DNA from: an uncultured Alphaproteobacteria bacterium
GTDB lineage: Bacteria > Pseudomonadota > Alphaproteobacteria > UBA6615
Direction of reading: 5' to 3'
DNA: 64,000 nt
NCBI GenBank assembly: GCA_943787445.1
Contig: CALSML010000026.1
Span: 1-64,000, forward strand
The translations under genes and the position numbers were made by a program. How positions within the stretch are numbered: the stretch's first letter is position 1; each line of letters opens with the position of its first letter. Shown in pieces: positions 46,108 to 55,731 of the stretch. The notes below the pieces were generated by a model. The model searched no databases. It worked only from the letters and a program-made list of their open reading frames with translations, and was not told where the DNA came from.

Positions 46108-47108
46108 CTATCTCCCGGTGGCTGCGCCTTCTCCGTTAAAGGCCCGCATCAGGAAGGCGCCGACCTCGGCGTTGGAGCGGGCGCGGATGGCGTCGTCCCG
46201 GCCGATCAGATAGCCCTCACTGCCGACACAGGCACTTAAGAACAGCTTGCGGAGGAACGGCCCGGTCATGGGTAGAAAGGTGAATGTGTCCCGGACTACA
46301 CCCTTTTCGTTCACATTGAATTCGCAGGGGGGCAAGGTTCCGGCCAATGGTGCGCGGTCCGGCGAACCTGCCATCCCATTGATGATAGGCACCTTCATAG
46401 ATTGTGAAGGCCGCCTCTGCGCCACCTTCGCGCAGATCCTCGACGATCTCGTTGCAGCGCTCCGGGTCAACGATTTCGTCTTCGGCACCGGCGAGCAACA
46501 GGACCGGAGCGCCGGTCGCGCGCGTGTTGTCGAAACGCGCCAGGCAGGGGCCATAAAACGAGATGTGGGCGGCAAACCGCGGTCCGTCCGGACTCAACGT
46601 GGCGGCGGTCTGTTCGAAGGCGGCCAGCATGGTGGACATGCCGCCATAGGAAAATCCCATGAGTGCGACCTTGCTGTAGTCGATCTGAGGCAGGCTGTCG
46701 AGATGGCGCAGACCTGCATATGCATCCGCGATCAGCATGGTTTCGGTGACTTCAAGCAGGCGGTCGATAAAGCCTGTGGCCCAATCCCGGCGTGCGCCGA
46801 AGGCGTCCACCACCAGCGCTGCGACACCCATCTCGGCAAACTGCGCTCCATAGGTCAGTTCGCGCGCGCCGAGAACACCGGCAGCGCCGTGCAACAGAAC
46901 AACTGCGGGCACCGGATTCTCCGCGCTGGCCGAATCCGGCAGGAAGAGCGTGGCCTGTGCATCGGTCGGCGGATCGAGCTGTTCGCTCTTTCCGACTTCC
47001 CACAGTGTGAAAGGGCTGTGGCTTGGATAGCTGATCCGCTCCCCTGTAGTGCGGTTCAGGGAGTCCGGATCATAGCGGCAATGGCAGCCGAAAAAAAAGA
47101 CGGTTCAT
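46108..47108 (-). CDS. Dienelactone hydrolase family protein, two homopolymer frameshifts
   Basis: Alpha/beta hydrolase. The central frame has PAVVLLHGAAGVLGARELTY, VALMGFSYGGMSTML (nucleophile in GFSYGG, Ser where classic DLH has Cys), and LLLAGAEDEIVDP and EGAYHQWD (Asp and His). The N-terminus (ERISYPSHSPFTLWEVG) continues upstream without ATG unless one T of a T8 run near 47090 is dropped, which connects it to the ATG at 47108. The C-terminus (CEFNVNEKGVVRDTF) follows a C6 run near 46335 that also needs one base removed. Converges with the CMD gene. Confidence 0.82.
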
Positions 47109-47215
47109 ATCAGTTCTGCAAATACGGAACGGGGACGTGGCGGCCCCAGATTGATATAAACAGATTAAGCGCGGCGTTCAGATCGTGCGATTCAACTTGT
47201 CGGGAGAAACAGCGC

Positions 47216-47989
47216 ATGGCGCTTGAGCTTTACCATTCAGGACATTCGACGTGCAGTCAGAAGGTTCGGATTTGTCTGGCCGAAAAAGGCATCGACTGGG
47301 TCAGCCACGAGCTGCATTTCGCCACTGGCGATCACCTGACACCGGAATACCTCAAGCTCAATCCGAACGGCGTGGTGCCCACACTCGTTCATGACGGTGA
47401 GCCGGTCATCGAATCCTCGGTGATCGTGGAATATCTCGACGAGATTTATCCCGAGCCACCGATGGTGCCGCGTGACCCGTTGGGCCGGGCCCGGTTACGG
47501 TCCTGGATGCGATACATGGAAGAGGTACCGACACCGGCGGTCCGGGTGCCGTCCTTCAACGAAGTATTCCGGCCACTCCGCTATGAGAATGCTACCGATG
47601 AGGAGTTCGAGGCCCGAGTTGAGAAGATGCCCCTGCGCAAGGCCTTTTATCGCCGCATGGGACGGACCGACGGGTTTGGCGACGCCGAGGTCGACAATGC
47701 CCTGGCCCAAATTCGACAGACGGCCGAACGGATCGACGAGGCAGTCTCGAGCTTAGGCGGACCCTGGATTCTGGGTGAGCAGTACACCCTCATCGATGCC
47801 ACTCTCACGCCGTTGATCCAGCGCATGGCCGATCTGGGATATGCCCGGATCTGGCAGGATGACTTGCCGGAGATGGCCAGATGGTTCGAACGGATCAAGG
47901 CGCGGCCGTCCTTCGACATTGCGTTCTATCCGGGCACCAATGTCAGTGAGAAGTATCCGCAGTTTTTCGAGAAGGAAACGTCAGCATGA
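47216..47989 (+). CDS. Glutathione S-transferase family protein (LigF-like)
   Basis: 257 residues from the ATG at 47216; the 580-residue ORF in the track is an upstream open frame. ELYHSGHSTCSQKVRICLAEKG is the thioredoxin-fold start with STCSQ in the glutathione-contact loop, and LNPNGVVPTLVHDGEPVIESSVIVEYLDE includes cis-Pro and the E-S-S motif. The C-domain has GGPWILGEQYTLIDATLTPLI. Resembles the beta-etherase/LigF subgroup in length and domain layout, but activity cannot be assigned. Overlaps the next GST by four bases. Confidence 0.85.
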   Translation: MALELYHSGHSTCSQKVRICLAEKGIDWVSHELHFATGDHLTPEYLKLNPNGVVPTLVHDGEPVIESSVIVEYLDEIYPEPPMVPRDPLGRARLRSWMRYMEEVPTPAVRVPSFNEVFRPLRYENATDEEFEARVEKMPLRKAFYRRMGRTDGFGDAEVDNALAQIRQTAERIDEAVSSLGGPWILGEQYTLIDATLTPLIQRMADLGYARIWQDDLPEMARWFERIKARPSFDIAFYPGTNVSEKYPQFFEKETSA

Positions 47990-48789
47990 CCTTTGAAATG
48001 TATCAGGCCCCACAATCGACCTGCAGCCAGAAGGTGCGCATCACGCTGGCGGAGAAAGGTCTGCTGGAGATGAACAAGGACTGGATTGAGCACGATGTGG
48101 ATCTTGGGAAGTTTGAACAGCTCGAGCCAGATTATCTGAAGCTCAATCCCAATGGTGTGGTCCCGACGTTTGTTCACGATGGCACGATCCTGATTGAGTC
48201 TTCCGCCATTCTCGAATATCTCGAAGAGGTCATTCCCGACCCGGCACTCGCACCGGGCGATGCTGTGGGGCGCGCCCGGATGCGGGCCTGGATGCGTTAT
48301 ATCGATGAAGTTCCCACCGTCGCGGTGCGGGTGCCGACCTTCGCCAACATGCTGGCACCCATGCGCTTTGCAAAATCCAATGACGCGGAATTTGCCGCGC
48401 ATGCGGACCGGCTGCCGCTGCGCAAACAATTTTATCAGCGCATGTCGCAGAACGGTTTTGGGAAATCCGAACTGGAGTATGCCGAATTCCAGATTCGTCA
48501 GACCTGCGAACGGATCGAGGCAGCGATTCAGAAGAATGGCGGTCCATGGATCATGGGCAAGCAGTACACGATGGTCGATGCGCAGGTAACGCCACTGATC
48601 GACCGGATGGAAGATCTCGGCTACGGGTTTCTGTGGGAAGACGATCTGCCGGTGATGACAGCCTGGTTCAGGCGCCTTCAGGAACGTCCCTCTTATGCGG
48701 CCGCGTTCTATCCCGGGGCGCGTATTTCTCAGCGCTATCCCGAAGTGTATCGTACCGCGAGCGACCTCAAGGCCGAACGAGGCTTTTAG
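47986..48789 (+). CDS. Glutathione S-transferase family protein, tandem paralogue
   Basis: 267 residues, clearly a paralogue of the upstream gene: APQSTCSQKVRITLAEKGL, LNPNGVVPTFVHDGTILIESSAILEYLEE and GGPWIMGKQYTMVDAQVTPLI align block for block. The ATGA overlap implies co-translation and possibly a heterodimer. Tandem, diverged GST pairs suggest enantiomer- or substrate-specific lyase activity, which is inference only. Converges with the isomerase gene by four bases. Confidence 0.85.
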   Translation: MTFEMYQAPQSTCSQKVRITLAEKGLLEMNKDWIEHDVDLGKFEQLEPDYLKLNPNGVVPTFVHDGTILIESSAILEYLEEVIPDPALAPGDAVGRARMRAWMRYIDEVPTVAVRVPTFANMLAPMRFAKSNDAEFAAHADRLPLRKQFYQRMSQNGFGKSELEYAEFQIRQTCERIEAAIQKNGGPWIMGKQYTMVDAQVTPLIDRMEDLGYGFLWEDDLPVMTAWFRRLQERPSYAAAFYPGARISQRYPEVYRTASDLKAERGF

Positions 48790-49097
48790 AGCGGCGGGAA
48801 GGGGCCAATGCGCTCCTCATATGCCTTGGTTGCCGGATGTTCGATAATCGGTGTGACATCCACGCTCATCCAGGGGTGTAGCGGGAAAGACGAGATCAGT
48901 GCGTGGAACTCTTCAAGCGTGTCGGTCTCCCAGACCGAGTAGTTTTCCCGCGCGCCGACAATTCGCCAGATTTTGCGCAATTGCCCGGCGTTGATGGCCT
49001 CAATCGCCCGTTCGGATTCTGCTTCTCCGAGTTTCTGGACTTTCTTTGGGTCCATGTCGCCGGGCAGGTCAACCTTGATATGCACCATGAACTGCAT
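48786..49097 (-). CDS. Muconolactone delta-isomerase-like protein
   Basis: 103 residues with the CatC/muconolactone isomerase pattern: MQFMVHIKVDLPGDMDPKKV, an E-x-E-R-A helix, GQLRKIWRIVGARENYSVWE and FPLHPWMSVDVTPIIEHP. The ferredoxin-like alpha-beta barrel forms decamers in known members, which isomerise muconolactone to 3-oxoadipate enol-lactone. No catA or catB is in the window, so the actual lactone is open. Co-directional with the transporter gene downstream of it. Confidence 0.85.
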   Translation of the reverse strand: MQFMVHIKVDLPGDMDPKKVQKLGEAESERAIEAINAGQLRKIWRIVGARENYSVWETDTLEEFHALISSFPLHPWMSVDVTPIIEHPATKAYEERIGPFPPL

Positions 49098-49127
49098 GTG
49101 ATATTTCCTTGGATGTTGCGAGGATGA

Positions 49128-50535
49128 TCAGGGGTAAATGCCCAGCATACGACCCCAGAGATACTGCAAGGGCAATACGATGATGAGCCCAATCACGAAA
49201 TAGACAGCAAGCAGCCGCAATCCCTCTCGCATGGGCACGCCGCCAAGCGCCATGGCAATGGCGACGGGCGGGGCTTCGTGCGGAAAAGGATAGATCATCC
49301 AGCTGGGAACCTGAGTTAGAAGGACCGATTGCAGGGGCCAGCCGGTGGCTTGTGCGATGGCATCGGAAAATGATGTGACGATGGGAGGGGCCGCGGGAAA
49401 GGTAGTGACCAGACCAACGGCAGCGCTTACCGCAAAGATTTCATAGAAAGTAACGATCCCACCGTCCTTGGTCAGTGGAATGTTGGCGAGCAACCATTCT
49501 CCGATGGCGCCGCCCAGACCTGAATCATTGGCGATGGCGCCAACTGCAATGACCCCGGCGACAAACAGCCAGGATCCGTAGTTGATGTCCGAATTCATGC
49601 ATGAAGCCGGCAGCATTCCGATTTTCGGGGTGATGCAGAGCAGCGCGGCGGCGAGAGCCACCCAGGCAGGCGAAATGCCGTGCAGTGAATCAGTCATCCA
49701 GAATGCCAGCGCGATGAGCATGATGCCCATCAATCGGCGCTCACCGGCGCTCCACGCGGACAGGGTTTTCTCGGCGTTGTGTGGTTGCGGTTTGGCGCCA
49801 AAGAGCAGTGTGATCAGCAGGATCACGACCAGAACCCCCAGAACGCCAAGCACCGGGAAGTTGAGGAAGGTGTACCCGAAATAGGTAAAGCCAATGCCGA
49901 AGATGCTCTCTGAAGCACCGACGAAGGCCATGTTCACGACATTGGAAGGCAGGATGCCAAAAGCGGGAATGGTTGTCCCCCAGCCCGCCGCGATGACAAG
50001 TCCGTGACGAGCACGGGTGTTTTCTGCGAAACCAAGCTGGGTTGCGAGGGCAACGGCCAGGGGCGCCATCAACACAACCCGTCCGGACGCCGATGGCATG
50101 ATGAAACTCAGCAACATGCCGGCAACGGCAAGTCCTCCGGCCATGGCCATATAGCGCCCGGGCAGATGGATCATCATCAATTGAACCAGGCGGGCGGCGA
50201 GGCCGGAGCGATTTGCGGCCAGCGAGAGAATCAGGCCGCCGAAAACCAACCATGTGGCTGAAGCATGGAAGCCGGAAAAAAACGATTTCCGGTGGCGCGA
50301 TCGCAAACACCACAGAAATCAGAAACAGCAACAATGCTGTGATGTGTTGCGGCATGGCGCCGGTTGCCCAGTTCGCGATGGCAAACATGACAATACCGGC
50401 AGCTGGCAGAACACCGGGCGTGTCTGTCCAGAGCGGTGCGGCGAGCAGTACGCCGGATAAAATCGTGATGATGCCGGCCGAGATGTGCGACAGGCTGGGG
50501 CGCGCGATGCTGGTGGTCGCCATCGGGGTTTCCAT
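49128..50535 (-). CDS. SLC13/DASS-type anion or dicarboxylate transporter, one frameshift
   Basis: About 470 residues with around 11 membrane segments. The N-terminal frame begins METPMATTSIARPSLSHIS and has NWATGAMPQHITALLLFL. A break near 50280 at a run of seven A (T on the sense strand; six expected) joins to VFGGLILSLAANRSGLAARL, IMPSASGRVVLMAPLAVALA and the C-terminal FPAAPPIVTSFSDAIAQ. It resembles the citrate/dicarboxylate/sulfate anion transporter group with SNT-like turns. Likely importer for a cluster-related acid. Confidence 0.82.
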
Positions 50536-50711
50536 GGGGCGAAGAAAGAAGGCCCCGATACTAGCAGTCAGGGTGATGATGTGCGAGCGGCGGGCCATTC
50601 CCTGTCTGCGCGCCTGCCATACCGTTTCGGGTTGACCGGGATTTGCCCGGGGAGCGACCTGTGGTGTACTGCTGAAGGTAGAATTGGATGTGCCAGACTT
50701 CGGGGGAGGCC

Positions 50712-52841
50712 ATGGCCGTTACAAATGGAAATGCCGCTGTGCTGTTTCGGCAGAGCGGTGGCGTCTGCGTGATTTCGATCAACAATCCGCCGGTCAACAC
50801 CTTGGCCAAACAGGTGCGGCTCGCAATTGCCGAGCTGATCAGCCTGTCGCAATCCGATCCGGCCATCAAAGCCATCGTGATTTGCGGTGCGGGCCGAAAT
50901 TTCTGCGGTGGTGCAGATATCCGGGAATTCAACACGCCTGATCGGCAAGTGCGCCCGATGACGCGACACCTGATGAACATCGTCGAAGACTGCGAGAAGC
51001 CTGTCGTGGCCGCTATTCATGGTCCCACGCTGGGAGGGGGACTCGAACTCGCGCTTGGCTGTCACTATCGCATTGTCGATGCCGATGCTCAGCTGGGGTT
51101 GCCGGAAGTCCATCGGGGGGTGGTTCCAGGTGCTGGAGGCACGCAGCGATTGCCGCGATTGGTCGGGTTTCGCAAAGGGCTGGAGATGATCACGAGCGGG
51201 ACACCGGTTGATGCTGCAACAGCGCTGGAGATCGGACTTGTCGACAAGGTGGTGCGCGACGTGGATCTGGTTGAAGCTGCGATTTCCTATGCCACCAAAC
51301 TGATTGAACAGCGAACCCCGACCCGTCGCACAAGTGGAATCGCGATTGATGTGACCCCCTCTGAAGGAGAGGCCATTGTGGTCGAAATCCGGGCTTCGCT
51401 TGAAAAATCCGCCCGCGGCATGCAGGCGCCGTTTCGTTGCCTTGAAAGTGTCGCGAATACGCTCACCATGTCCTTTGAGGACGGCTGGGCGCGTGAAGCA
51501 GAAATCAGTGAAGTTGCCGTTGCATCCGATGAATCGCGTTCGCTGGTACATGCGTTCTTTGCGGAACGACAGACGTCCAAAATTCCCGATATTCCGGCCG
51601 ATATTACCCGCCGTGAAATCGAAAAGGTCGCAATTCTCGGCGCCGGGACCATGGGTGGTGGCATTGCCATGTCCTTTGCCAATGCCGGGATGAACGTGAC
51701 GGTGATCGAGGCATCACAAGAGAATCTCGACAGTGGGCTGGCCCGGATCGAAGCGAATTATGACGCGACCCGCAAGCGCGGCCGCCTGTCAGATGACGCG
51801 ATGGTGGCCCGTAAGTCCTGCATTCAGGGCGCGGTTGGAATGGACGCGATCGCAGACGCCGATCTGGTGATCGAAGCAGTGTTCGAGGAGATGGACGTCA
51901 AAAAGCAGGTCTTCTACGAACTCGACCGTCAGGCGAAATCAGGGCGCGATTCTGGCCACAAACACCTCACGCTGGATGTGGATGCGATTGCGGCCGTGAC
52001 GCAGCGGCCCGAGGACGTGCTGGGAATGCACTTCTTCAGTCCGGCGAATGTCATGACGTTGCTGGAAATTGTTCGTGCCAGGAAAACCTCGCCCGACATT
52101 ATCGCGACGGTCCTCGATCTCTCCCGCAAACTCGGCAAGACCGGTGTGGTCGTCGGGGTGTGCGACGGGTTTGTCGGTAACCGGATGCTGGCGCCATATT
52201 TCCGGCAGGCTGATTTTCTCGTCGAAGAAGGGGCGTTGCCTCAGGATGTGGATCGGGTAATCGAGGCCTTCGGCTTCCGCATGGGGCCGTTCCGGGTCTA
52301 CGATCTGGCCGGTCTGGATATCAGCTGGGCGATCGAGAAACGTCGCGCGGAAACGCGCCCTTCGGATGAACGTTTCTCACCCCTGCTGGAGCGTATTTGT
52401 GACCAGGGTCGTTACGGACAGAAGACCAATGCGGGCTGGTATGCCTATGAGGATGGTCGGACCGCGCGTCCCGACCCGTTGATCGAAGCCATGCTGACGG
52501 ATCGCTCGGCAGAAATGGGAATCAACCGCCGGGATATCTCCGACACGGAAATCCTTCAGCGCTGTGTCTACGCACTGATCAATGAGGGTGCCAAAATTCT
52601 CGAAGAGGATCTGGCGATCCGCTCCTCGGACGTCGATGTGATCTGGCTGCACGGCTATGGATTTCCGCGATGGCGCGGTGGGCCCATGTTCTACGCAGAT
52701 ACCGTTGGTCTGGCTGAAGTCGTTACGACTCTGGATCGGTTCCATGCCGAATGGGGGGACAAATGGGCGCCGACAGCCTTGTTGCGGGATCTCGCCGAAG
52801 CGGGTTCGAGCTTCAAGGAATGGGACAAGACCCGCGGCTGA
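50712..52841 (+). CDS. Fused enoyl-CoA hydratase / 3-hydroxyacyl-CoA dehydrogenase (FadJ/FadB-like)
   Basis: 709 residues from the ATG at 50712, with GGGGGAGG just before it. Crotonase half: VICGAGRNFCGGADIREF (oxyanion hole) and GVVPGAGGTQRLPRLVG. Dehydrogenase half: IEKVAILGAGTMGGGIAMSFANAG (NAD), DLVIEAVFEEMDVKKQVF, EDVLGMHFFSPANVMTLLEI (catalytic His) and DGFVGNRM. Segment RDSGHKHLTLDVDA near 51950 should read [14 protein letters not shown]: two compensating indels (about 51943 and 51968) scramble about eight residues. It would carry out two beta-oxidation steps on a CoA thioester. Confidence 0.92.
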   Translation: MAVTNGNAAVLFRQSGGVCVISINNPPVNTLAKQVRLAIAELISLSQSDPAIKAIVICGAGRNFCGGADIREFNTPDRQVRPMTRHLMNIVEDCEKPVVAAIHGPTLGGGLELALGCHYRIVDADAQLGLPEVHRGVVPGAGGTQRLPRLVGFRKGLEMITSGTPVDAATALEIGLVDKVVRDVDLVEAAISYATKLIEQRTPTRRTSGIAIDVTPSEGEAIVVEIRASLEKSARGMQAPFRCLESVANTLTMSFEDGWAREAEISEVAVASDESRSLVHAFFAERQTSKIPDIPADITRREIEKVAILGAGTMGGGIAMSFANAGMNVTVIEASQENLDSGLARIEANYDATRKRGRLSDDAMVARKSCIQGAVGMDAIADADLVIEAVFEEMDVKKQVFYELDRQAKSGRDSGHKHLTLDVDAIAAVTQRPEDVLGMHFFSPANVMTLLEIVRARKTSPDIIATVLDLSRKLGKTGVVVGVCDGFVGNRMLAPYFRQADFLVEEGALPQDVDRVIEAFGFRMGPFRVYDLAGLDISWAIEKRRAETRPSDERFSPLLERICDQGRYGQKTNAGWYAYEDGRTARPDPLIEAMLTDRSAEMGINRRDISDTEILQRCVYALINEGAKILEEDLAIRSSDVDVIWLHGYGFPRWRGGPMFYADTVGLAEVVTTLDRFHAEWGDKWAPTALLRDLAEAGSSFKEWDKTRG

Positions 52842-52854
52842 TTTCTTTCCTGTC

Positions 52855-53635
52855 CTAGACAGGGACGGTCGCACCACCATCGATCACAAGGGTCTGGCCG
52901 GTCATCCAGCGACCGGCATCCGAGGCCAGAAAGACAGCGGCGCCGGCGATATCTTCCGGGTCGCCCAGGTGGCGCAACGGTGTTGCGGCGATCCGGGGGT
53001 CGGCGAATTCCGGGTTCTCCCACAAGGCACGTGCAAAATCGGTTTTGACGAGACCGGGGGCGATGGTGTTGACGCGGATGTTGTCGGGTCCCAGTTCCAC
53101 GGCGAGATTCTTCGCAAGCTGAATGTCGGCGGCCTTGGAAATGTTGTAAGCGCCGATCACGTCACTGCCGCGCAATCCGCCGATGGACGAGACGAATACA
53201 ACCACACCGTCGCGGGCTGTTTTCATGTCCGGGACTATCATCTGTGTCAGCCACAGCTGGGCCTGAATATTGGTGTGCATGATCTTGGCGAAGATATCGT
53301 CGGGGATTTCCATTGCCGGACCGTAATAGGGGTTGATGGCTGCGTTGCAGATCAGGATATCGATGGGCCCCCATTCAGCTTTCGTGGAGGTCAACCAGAT
53401 TCTGCAGTTCGTCCTTGCGCCCCACATTGCAGGGAATGCCCAGCACCGTGTGCCCGGCGTCTTGTAGGGCCTGTGTGGTTTCGGAGACCCGGCCTTCATC
53501 GCGGCTGGAGATGGTGACTTTCGCGCCGGCTTCGGCCAGTGCGACGGCAATGGCCCGCCCGATTCCCTTGGTCGAACCGGTGACGATTGCGGTCTTACCG
53601 GACAGATCGAACGGCGATTTTGCGGAACTGGTCAT
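52855..53635 (-). CDS. Short-chain dehydrogenase/reductase, one frameshift
   Basis: About 260 residues. The N-terminal frame has LSGKTAIVTGSTKGIGRAIA (TGxxxGIG cofactor motif), and the second ILICNAAINPYYGP (NAA in place of NNAG), VVFVSSIGGLRG and GAYNISKAADIQ (Ser-Tyr-Lys triad), ending WMTGQTLVIDGGATV. The break at about 53390 is a CC run where one C restores NLVDSTKAEWG. Converges with the fused hydratase gene; a hydroxyl/keto-CoA or aryl-alcohol substrate is plausible. Confidence 0.9.
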
Positions 53636-53730
53636 GACAACTCCCTTTGAGGCCCTGTTGGCGGTATCCTAGGATAAGTCGTGCGGCGGAACACCTGCCG
53701 CGACAGCTGTTTTATCGTTGGGGGAATGAC

Positions 53731-54966
53731 ATGGATTTTGAACTGAGTGCGCGATGCCGGGAGATGAGGGCCGATCTCCTCGCCTTCATGGACGAGTTTA
53801 TCTACCCCAATGAGGAGACCTTCGAGGAACAGCTCAACACCCAGGGCACACGCTGGCAGACTCCCCGGATCATGGAAGACCTGAAGGTCGAGGCCCGCAA
53901 GCGGGGCTTGTGGAACCTGTTTCTGCCCGATGCCCATCATGGCGCGGGGCTGACCAATGCGGAATATGCCCCTCTCTGCGAGATCATGGGCCGGGTCGAC
54001 TGGGCGCCCGAAGTGTTCAATTGCAACGCGCCCGATACCGGCAATATGGAGGTGCTGCACATGTACGGCACCTCGGCGCAGCAGGAGGCCTGGCTCACGC
54101 CATTGCTGAACGGCGAAATCCGATCCGCCTTTGCGATGACCGAACCGGATGTGGCGTCCTCGGATGCGACCAATGTGGAATGTGCGATCACCCACGACGG
54201 GGACGAGTATGTGATTAATGGCCGCAAATGGTGGATTTCGAACGCGGGCAATCCGCGCTGCCAGATCATGATCGTCATGGGCAAGACAGACCCGACAGCC
54301 GACCGCCACAAGCAGCAGTCACAAATCCTCGTGCCGCGTGACACACCGGGTCTGACGGTCAAGCGTACCTTGAACGTGATGGGCTATGACGATGCACCCC
54401 ATGGTCATGCGGAGGTTATTTTCGAGAATGTCCGTGTGCCCGTGGAAAACCTGATCCTGGGTGAAGGACGCGGGTTCGAGGTTGCTCAGGGGCGGCTGGG
54501 ACCGGGACGCATCCATCACTGCATGCGGGTGATCGGGGTGGCCGAACGCGCTCTGGAAGCGATGTGCAAGCGGGCGACCGAACGCGAGACCTGGGGCAAA
54601 TTGCTGGCGGAACGAGGGATCACCGAAGAACGAATCGCTCAATCCCGGATCGAAATCGAAATGTGTCGCCTGCTGGTCATGAAGGCCGCCTGGATGATCG
54701 ATGCGGTGGGCACCAAGGAGGCGCGTCAGGAAATCGCGATGATCAAGGTGGCCGCGCCCAATATGGCCCTGGGTGTGATCGACCGGGCTCTTCAGCTACA
54801 TGGCGGCGGCGGCATGTCCGATGATTTCCCACTGGCAGCCATGTATGCGCGAACCCGTGCCATGCGTCTTTTCGATGGACCGGATGAGGTCCATCGACGT
54901 CAGATTGCCCGGCTCGAGCTGCGTCGCCAGGTCGACGACTGGCCGCGCAATCGCGGCGTCGCCTAG
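53731..54966 (+). CDS. Acyl-CoA dehydrogenase (ACAD10/11-like)
   Basis: 411 residues from the ATG at 53731. [21 protein letters not shown] and [24 protein letters not shown] form the FAD/acyl site; [29 protein letters not shown] and [17 protein letters not shown] are the C-terminal domain with the expected G-G-G-M-S block. These wordings are those of the ACAD11-type subgroup, often paired with an aminoglycoside-phosphotransferase-like partner, and such a partner occurs at 58501. Electrons would pass to ETF (etfAB in this window). Confidence 0.92.
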   Translation: MDFELSARCREMRADLLAFMDEFIYPNEETFEEQLNTQGTRWQTPRIMEDLKVEARKRGLWNLFLPDAHHGAGLTNAEYAPLCEIMGRVDWAPEVFNCNAPDTGNMEVLHMYGTSAQQEAWLTPLLNGEIRSAFAMTEPDVASSDATNVECAITHDGDEYVINGRKWWISNAGNPRCQIMIVMGKTDPTADRHKQQSQILVPRDTPGLTVKRTLNVMGYDDAPHGHAEVIFENVRVPVENLILGEGRGFEVAQGRLGPGRIHHCMRVIGVAERALEAMCKRATERETWGKLLAERGITEERIAQSRIEIEMCRLLVMKAAWMIDAVGTKEARQEIAMIKVAAPNMALGVIDRALQLHGGGGMSDDFPLAAMYARTRAMRLFDGPDEVHRRQIARLELRRQVDDWPRNRGVA

Positions 54967-54970
54967 CATT

Positions 54971-55492
54971 GTGATCTGGCGCCAGGTCAAGGTTCTACTC
55001 ATCCTGCCGGGCAGTGTCCTGGTGCTGGCACCCGCGCTGATCCTCTGGGTGACATCGAACACGGATGCTGCAGCCCGCTATATCGGTCCGGCCGATCCGG
55101 GATTCTGGGTGGGCGTGATCTGTGGCGCCATCGGTCTGGGCATCGCGATCTGGACAGTGTGTCTGTTTGTGGAGCTGGGCGATGGCACGCCGGCACCCTG
55201 GGACCCGCCGCAGCAACTCGTTCTTCAGGGTCCCTACCGGCATGTGCGCAACCCGATGATCTCCGGCATCTTTATGATGTTGCTCGCCGAATCCCTGATC
55301 CTGAACGCGTGGAGCATCGCGATCTGGCTGGGAGTCTTCTTTCTGGTGAACGCGCTCTACATTCCTCGTAAGGAAGAGAAGGCGCTCGAGGCTCGGTTCG
55401 GCGAAACCTATCTGCGGTACAAGGCAAATGTGCCGCGCTGGTTGCCCAATCCCTTTCCATGGAATCCTGACGATACCGGAGACAATGCATGA
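54971..55492 (+). CDS. Isoprenylcysteine carboxylmethyltransferase-family membrane protein
   Basis: 173 residues from GTG 54971, five bases after the acyl-CoA dehydrogenase stop. Four to five membrane segments. QLVLQGPYRHVRNPMISGIFMMLLAE is the PEMT/ICMT signature (PYRHVRNPM) and EEKALEARFGETYLRYKANVPRWLP the C-terminal SAM-binding part. It probably methylates a lipid or small hydrophobic acceptor; substrate unknown. Its end overlaps the next gene by four bases. Confidence 0.85.
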   Translation: MIWRQVKVLLILPGSVLVLAPALILWVTSNTDAAARYIGPADPGFWVGVICGAIGLGIAIWTVCLFVELGDGTPAPWDPPQQLVLQGPYRHVRNPMISGIFMMLLAESLILNAWSIAIWLGVFFLVNALYIPRKEEKALEARFGETYLRYKANVPRWLPNPFPWNPDDTGDNA

Positions 55493-55728
55493 TCGCTGTC
55501 ATATTCGAGGTGTGGCCTGCCGAGGGGCGGAAAGACGATTACCTGAACATTGCCCATGAACTGCGCGCTGAACTGGACCGGATCGCCGGGTTCCTTTCGG
55601 TCGAGCGGTTCGAGAGTATCTATGAGCCCGGCAAGTATAATGAAGTCGAGGATGTGACACCGAAATGGTCGACCGCTGGTGGGCAGGTGCCGCTGGGCGC
55701 GATTCTGGAACTGGCGACAACCGCCTAG
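55489..55728 (+). CDS. Antibiotic biosynthesis monooxygenase-like protein, C-terminus truncated
   Basis: 79 residues. MIAVIFEVWPAEGRKDDYLN and IAGFLSVERFESIYEPGKY are the first half of an ABM (ferredoxin-like) domain. The usual continuation (SFWxxEEAV..WR...H) is missing, and the tail is unrelated; no other frame restores it. Thus either a truncated relic or a recombination scar. Co-translated with the methyltransferase gene by overlap. Confidence 0.65.
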   Translation: MIAVIFEVWPAEGRKDDYLNIAHELRAELDRIAGFLSVERFESIYEPGKYNEVEDVTPKWSTAGGQVPLGAILELATTA

Positions 55729-55731
55729 AAC

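Noticed and set aside
46247-47989. 580-residue plus-strand ORF
   Set aside because: Only the last 257 residues (from 47216) are protein-like; the rest is antisense to the dienelactone hydrolase gene.
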